Part shown: positions 63,094-64,000 of the stretch, one piece after another
Numbering within the stretch: the first letter of the stretch is position 1
Layout: each line of letters starts with the position of its first letter
NCBI GenBank assembly: GCA_961205875.1
Contig: OY540822.1
Span: forward strand, 4,032,501-4,096,500
Source: Sialis fuliginosa
Lineage: Eukaryota > Arthropoda > Insecta > Megaloptera > Sialidae
Length of the DNA stretch: 64,000 nt
Direction: 5' to 3'
Position numbers and translations under genes: made by a program
Notes under the pieces: model-generated
What the model saw: only the letters and a program-made list of their open reading frames with translations
Database searches by the model: none
What the model was told of the DNA's origin: nothing

Positions 63094-64000
63094 CTATGGC
63101 AGCTGAATGCAGAAAAAATGTGAAATTTCAAATTTATTTTTCCAAACAATCGTAAATTTGAACAAGAAGCCACTTACGATAGGAGGCTAATACTTCGTAT
63201 CTGGTGGCATAATCGATTTTTCTAAAAGATAGGACCGATAAAGTAAGGAAATTCAGTATGGCGGGTTTAAGATGGTGGCCATAACCACGCAAAAAATGAC
63301 GATTTTTACAAAGTCAACCGATTTGGACCAAATTTGGTATATAAGGGTTTTCGGGTTCGCTGATCATGAATCTGAAGTCGGATTTGCAAAATCCAAGATG
63401 GCGGATACAATATGGCGGACGAATTTTCCAACGTTATAACCCGAAACCCTTTGCACTATAATTTGTTGCTACTCGTCGACGTTCACACGTTGATGTTCTC
63501 ACGAAATAGTCACGTTGTGAAACGTCGGCAAATTAACTGAGGTGATGCCAGGGAACTGCAACTTGCAACCCGACGCGGCGTTACCAAGGTTATAAAAGAT
63601 GTGACAACAGATTATCGGGCACTGTTTAACTGAACGAGTTCATAGAGAACGTTCAACAATAGTCAATATTACAAACTTAAACATTTTAAATCATTTATTC
63701 AATATAATCATTTTAATTTTAAATAAAAATAAAATAAAAATAAAATTGAAGTTATTATTACTATCACAACCTCATTTCAGTCCCAGTGACCTAAAAGAAG
63801 GTGAGTAAACAAGTGAAAACTGAACTTACAAGGAAATCCTGAAGTCCCCAAATTAAATACAACTTCACACACGGACGACATCAGGGGTTCTGAGGTAGAG
63901 ATTAGGCCTACCTCCTAAGTAACCCTAACACCAAATTTTAACCGATTTACGCTTGATTTTCGGGGTCGCTGATCACGAATCTCTAGTCAGATTTACAAAA
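63094..64000 (+). repeat. 0.9-kb dispersed repeat, copy B (runs off the window)
   Basis: Same orientation and organisation as copy A, with a TATA-like GTTATAAAAGATG at about 63591 and donor-like AAGGTGAGT at about 63800. It has small indels relative to copy A, such as an extra TACAATATGGCGG near 63407. The true right end lies beyond the window. Confidence 0.8.

Overview
The window looks like AT-rich insect DNA that is almost wholly transposable-element (TE) sequence. The insect assignment rests on several errantivirus-type elements (Ty3-like retroelements with gag, pol and a furin-cleaved env), a primer-binding site resembling that of the Drosophila 17.6/297 group, a Polinton/Maverick remnant, piggyBac, Kolobok, pogo/Tigger and mariner remains, and short GT-AG introns. 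The species cannot be named from the sequence. I see no ordinary host gene, no rRNA, tRNA or CRISPR array, and no bacterial features.

Layout. 1-4.4 kb: AT-rich DNA with a hAT MITE, a broken gypsy pol, copy 1 of an unknown intron-bearing multicopy gene and a broken copia RT. 4.6-14.1 kb: errantivirus 1 with both 207-bp LTRs, most of pol lost, carrying a pogo-like element (6661-8236) and a Foldback-like element with 151-bp subrepeat arms (9206-13020). 14.1-18.4 kb: hairpin-bearing tandem duplication, gag remnant, an intact unknown ORF and a diverged tandem array. 19.0-25.3 kb: DDE_Tnp_4 transposase joined in frame to errantivirus 2 pol, then an open env and a 3' LTR. 25.3-27.7 kb: internally deleted gypsy element. 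28-35.8 kb: C-poor DNA, a Tigger transposase split by an errantivirus gag fragment, a third errantivirus gag and a 0.9-kb dispersed repeat. 36.2-42.8 kb: piggyBac N-terminal remnant, then a psq-domain pogo transposase interrupted by a Kolobok element and truncated at a piggyBac element. 42.8-50.8 kb: Polinton remnant (integrase end, penton-like gene, pX-like gene, major capsid gene, unknown ORF plus BIR domain) broken by a Mutator-type MITE, a hAT-type MITE and a CACTA-like foldback. 51-62.5 kb: possible viral capsid fragment, mariner end, and copy 2 of the intron-bearing gene, whose intron holds a 10-kb LTR retrotransposon. That LTR element is itself loaded with a 2.1-kb insertion, a Transib-like palindrome and a 123-bp satellite array. 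62.5-64 kb: copia integrase scrap and a second copy of the 0.9-kb repeat.

The elements form a nested stack, and target-site duplications (TSDs) give insertion order in at least nine cases. Nearly every recognisable TE coding segment, both retroelement and DNA transposon, reads on the + strand. That bias, with the density of errantivirus fragments, resembles a uni-strand piRNA cluster. Coding capacity is mostly lost; the exceptions are one long env frame, one gag frame and two unknown ORFs.
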